DNA from: Akkermansia muciniphila
GTDB lineage: Bacteria > Verrucomicrobiota > Verrucomicrobiia > Opitutales > Opitutaceae
DNA length: 64,000 nt
Assembly (NCBI GenBank): GCA_945888375.1
Contig: CAMCZZ010000003.1
Span: 124,001 to 188,000 of the forward strand
Direction: 5' to 3'
The notes beneath the pieces were generated by a model that ran no database searches, had not been told where the DNA came from, and saw only the letters and a list, made by a program, of their open reading frames with translations. Shown here in pieces: positions 61,994 through 64,000 of this stretch (position 1 is its first letter; each line of letters opens with the position of its first letter). The translations under genes and the position numbers were made by a program.

Positions 61994-62653
61994 TCAAAAC
62001 ACCTCCGTCTTGAGCGTGGCCACGTTCGGTTGGATCAGATAAGCGGGACAGTCGCGGATCAGGCGCCTCAGTATCGGCTCGGCGACGATGGCGTCGATGA
62101 GGCGTGAAGCGGACGCGATGTGGAGCGCGGGGATCGACTCTTCGGGCGCGAGTCGCAGCAGGCCTCGCAAGGCCACGATCTGCTTGAACGTCGCGGGTTG
62201 CTCCACTGACGCGGAACCGAAGGCATGACGCGGCAGCTGCGCGAAAATCGCAGAGTGTTTCGTGAAGCTGGCGACGAGGCCGTAGCGCATGGTTCCGGCA
62301 TCGCGTTGGAAGACTTGCAGCGTGGCGGCTTCCGCCCGCCAAACGAGGAGCTTGCGCCCCCCGTCCGGCAGCTCCGTGAGATGAAACGGAGGCAGATCCG
62401 AGAGGGCGCGGCGCCAGTAGGTTTTGACTCCGCCAATCTCGACGAGGACGCGGGCGCGTTCGGCTTGCTCCCGAAGCGGCAGCAGGCCGATGGCGAGGAG
62501 GGCGTCGCGCGCACGTGCGACCGGCTGGTTGGGGCCAAGGTGCAGTCGAGCGGGTGGTGGCGCAGGGCGGACGGGAGCGGATGCGGAAAGTAAATGAGTG
62601 GACGAGCTTGAGCCAGGAAATGGAGACATAATTTTGGATGTGTTTGGTTGCAT
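61994..62653 (-). CDS. Unknown protein of the tRNA-Val-linked cluster
   Basis: A 219-residue protein from the ATG at 62653; an internal ATG at 62629 is also possible. The first 50 residues are Ser/Pro-rich and probably disordered. The folded part has LLVWRAEAATLQVFQRDAGT and QIVALRGLLRLAPEESIPAL, and ends with ILRRLIRDCPAYLIQPNVAT. No signal peptide or catalytic motif is visible. It is the middle gene of a tight three-gene unit. Confidence 0.65.
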   Translation of the reverse strand: MQPNTSKIMSPFPGSSSSTHLLSASAPVRPAPPPARLHLGPNQPVARARDALLAIGLLPLREQAERARVLVEIGGVKTYWRRALSDLPPFHLTELPDGGRKLLVWRAEAATLQVFQRDAGTMRYGLVASFTKHSAIFAQLPRHAFGSASVEQPATFKQIVALRGLLRLAPEESIPALHIASASRLIDAIVAEPILRRLIRDCPAYLIQPNVATLKTEVF

Positions 62654-62680
62654 GGATGGTGGGCGTTCAGTGCCTCGCGT

Positions 62681-63040
62681 TTATTCGTCGGAATCGGGCA
62701 GTGGCTGATCGGCGTGGAGCTGGTAGACCTCTCGGGGTGAAGGCAGCGCCGGCGGCAGTGCGCCCCCGTCGTCCGGTGGGAGCGGCGTGAACTCCATGCT
62801 CAGAGCGGAGCACTCCATGCGAAGGGTTCCGTCGGAGAAGCAGAAGGTCGCACCGGCTTTCAGGGCGGCCGTGATTCGTTCGGCGTCGGCGAGCGAGAAC
62901 CGCATGACCCGTAGGGCGTCTCCCGTGTTTTCGATCAGGGTGATAGCCTCGTCCGGTGAGATCGGGAGCTTGACGAGGGAGCGGCCATTGTAGGCGAAAA
63001 AAACGCAGCACGTGCTGCGGCAATGAGATTGTTCAAACAT
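62681..63040 (-). CDS. Unknown small protein, possible distant member of the tRNA-Val-linked family
   Basis: A 119-residue protein from the ATG at 63040. MFEQSHCRSTCCVFFAYNG has three cysteines near the start. LRVMRFSLADAERITAALKA then resembles the end of the D product (FAFPFAALTPEAAERIVHG) in hydrophobic and Ala/Glu positions, and both continue with a -DGxL- strand. The C-terminus is acidic and Pro-rich. It begins the C-B-A unit after the terminator at 63109-63143. Confidence 0.6.
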   Translation of the reverse strand: MFEQSHCRSTCCVFFAYNGRSLVKLPISPDEAITLIENTGDALRVMRFSLADAERITAALKAGATFCFSDGTLRMECSALSMEFTPLPPDDGGALPPALPSPREVYQLHADQPLPDSDE

Positions 63041-63108
63041 AGGATTGGAGGCCGACGGACGAACGCATGGTGCGTGTCCGCTCGGCGGATGATTTGGGAT
63101 TGGTGAAT

Positions 63109-63143
63109 AAAAAAGCCCCCGCCTCACAGTGGGGGCGGGGGCT
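63109..63143 (-). terminator. Intrinsic terminator of the upstream accessory unit
   Basis: On the minus strand AGCCCCCGCC (63143-63134) pairs with GGCGGGGGCT (63123-63114), followed by TTTTTT. It lies 20 bases after the stop at 63164 and separates the E-D from the C-B-A genes. Confidence 0.85.
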
Positions 63144-63163
63144 GGTTAGGAACGCGGCGGTGG

Positions 63164-63589
63164 TCAGTAGTCTGACCGTCCGGCGCGGAAGGCTTCATAG
63201 CGACTGGTGGCGCAGGAGAGCTGGCCGTCGTGCACCAGCAGGAGTATTCCCGGCACGCCATGGACGATCCGCTCCGCCGCTTCCGGCGTCAGGGCGGCGA
63301 ACGGAAACGCGAACGGGATGTCGCGTCCGTAATCCGCACGGACCAGGACGGCGATGCTTTCAGGATCGCCGGGAGTTCGCGCCGACGGTGGCAGCGGGAG
63401 CACTTTGGCCGACCAGGCCTCGAATGGTTCCATGGTGTGGATGAAGCCCGGAACAAGGACCTGTTTTTGGTGGTGCAAATGCAGGACGCCGTCCGCGCGG
63501 CGGTGCCGGGTCGTGATGGCTCCGTCGGCGGCGATGGTTAGGAATTCCACTCCGTTCTCGCGGGCGGAAAAAGCGACGGGATCTATCAT
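63164..63589 (-). CDS. Unknown protein, paralog D of the tRNA-Val-linked family
   Basis: A 141-residue protein. The ATG at 63589 overlaps the stop of the upstream gene as ATGA; a further ATG at 63604 is less likely. NGVEFLTIAADGAITTRHRR and IPFAFPFAALTPEAAERIVH then GVPGILLLVHDGQL match the layout of the E and A products (LPPPLALLNAGQ in E). It has no signal peptide. Function unknown; the overlap shows tight coupling to gene E. Confidence 0.65.
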   Translation of the reverse strand: MIDPVAFSARENGVEFLTIAADGAITTRHRRADGVLHLHHQKQVLVPGFIHTMEPFEAWSAKVLPLPPSARTPGDPESIAVLVRADYGRDIPFAFPFAALTPEAAERIVHGVPGILLLVHDGQLSCATSRYEAFRAGRSDY

Positions 63590-64000
63590 AGCAGAGGAGG
63601 GCACGCATGGGGTGCGCGGGCGTTGTAGTGAACCTGCCCTGCGTTGAGCAGAGCGAGCGGGGGCGGAAGCACGCGGATCAGCTCATCCACGTCACGGGCG
63701 TCGAGCGGCTCGCGGGCGAGAACCAGCGGATATTTTTCCGATTCGACGACGAAGAGCGTTATGACACTCCGAATGCGAATGCGACGATGAGCTGACTTGG
63801 GCAGCGGGTAGATCCCGACCCAAAGGTCGGACTCCCCCACGGTGAGCTGCGATATGATCCAAGGCAGCAACCCCGGAAAGGGGGTAACGTGGATGTGCCG
63901 CGAGCCGTTCTTTGCCCGGCTGCGGATGACGACGTCACCGTCGTAACGCAGGGAGAGAAAATCTTCGCCGTCGTCGGTGAAGTGCAGCCCATCTTCCCGG
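63586..64000 (-). CDS. Unknown protein, paralog E of the tRNA-Val-linked family, 5' part beyond window
   Basis: The frame is open from the window end to the stop at 63586; the start lies outside. The visible 137 residues include DGLHFTDDGEDFLSLRYDGD, HIHVTPFPGLLPWIISQLTV, VGIYPLPKSAHRRIRIRSVI and LVLAREPLDARDVDELIRVL. The last two blocks align without gaps to the A product. No known domain is recognised. The stop overlaps gene D as ATGA. Confidence 0.65.
   Translation of the reverse strand, partial: REDGLHFTDDGEDFLSLRYDGDVVIRSRAKNGSRHIHVTPFPGLLPWIISQLTVGESDLWVGIYPLPKSAHRRIRIRSVITLFVVESEKYPLVLAREPLDARDVDELIRVLPPPLALLNAGQVHYNARAPHACPPLL

Noticed and set aside
62667..63023. Alternative minus-strand frame overlapping gene C
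   Set aside because: The frame at 62681-63040 has balanced composition and resembles gene D; this one is Arg-rich.

Overview
The window looks like a chromosomal segment of a Verrucomicrobiota bacterium, most likely Opitutales/Opitutaceae. Family-level placement is inference. The evidence is: high G+C in most of the window; many secreted proteins ending in PEP-CTERM sorting signals; autotransporter-associated beta-strand repeat proteins; prepilin-like proteins with the N-terminal FTLIELLTVIAI signature and a DG-containing C-terminal motif; sulfatases and polysaccharide lyases; and dispersed palindromic and heptameric DNA repeats. Shine-Dalgarno sequences are weak or absent at most starts, so starts were chosen from signal peptides, overlaps and family lengths.

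Layout. 1-7040 (minus strand) is a visibly A+T-richer block: a TonB-dependent receptor, a secreted beta-helix protein and three tandem paralogous PEP-CTERM proteins, the last cut by the window edge. 7390-8884 holds a SlyD-type FKBP isomerase and a FAD oxidoreductase. 9059-13506 is a tesA / ybbA-ybbP type locus (divergent GDSL esterase and FtsX-type ABC exporter) whose ABC operon is split by a GxxExxY gene flanked by near-perfect inverted repeats. 13591-17459 holds metY, an RDD membrane protein and an OppA-like lipoprotein. 17536-24647 is one operon: a large TPR protein, a second periplasmic protein, ExbB, two ExbD proteins, and a protein joining a TonB-like N-terminal anchor to a degenerate VWA domain. 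24658-25816 holds a glyoxalase and an Mpv17-like membrane protein.

25851-31482 groups a His-rich small secreted protein, a prepilin-like protein, two choice-of-anchor-M type proteins (one PEP-CTERM) and DsbD; a metal-related surface function is possible. 31587-35008 holds a GH28-like beta-helix enzyme and polyphosphate:AMP phosphotransferase. 35386-39268 is a second prepilin-like/surface-protein pair. 39386-40789 is a MntA-like/HEPN pair, with the HEPN gene frameshifted, joined to endonuclease III. 40971-61105 is a polysaccharide-utilisation region: LacI-type regulator, third prepilin-like/surface-protein pair, a stand-alone carbohydrate-binding module, heparinase II/III, a beta-propeller glycosidase-like protein, two sulfatases, a 1.5-kilo-residue family 8 polysaccharide lyase and a beta-strand-repeat protein. 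The enzymes suggest growth on a sulfated, uronate-containing glycan of the glycosaminoglycan type.

After a tRNA-Val gene, 61578-64000 carries five small minus-strand genes of unknown function. At least three encode related proteins, so this looks like an uncharacterised accessory system beside a tRNA. Other patterns that cut across genes are a shared C-terminal module ending four unrelated secreted proteins, three palindromic elements of 175-191 bp lying 3' of genes, and heptameric repeats that run inside coding sequence.
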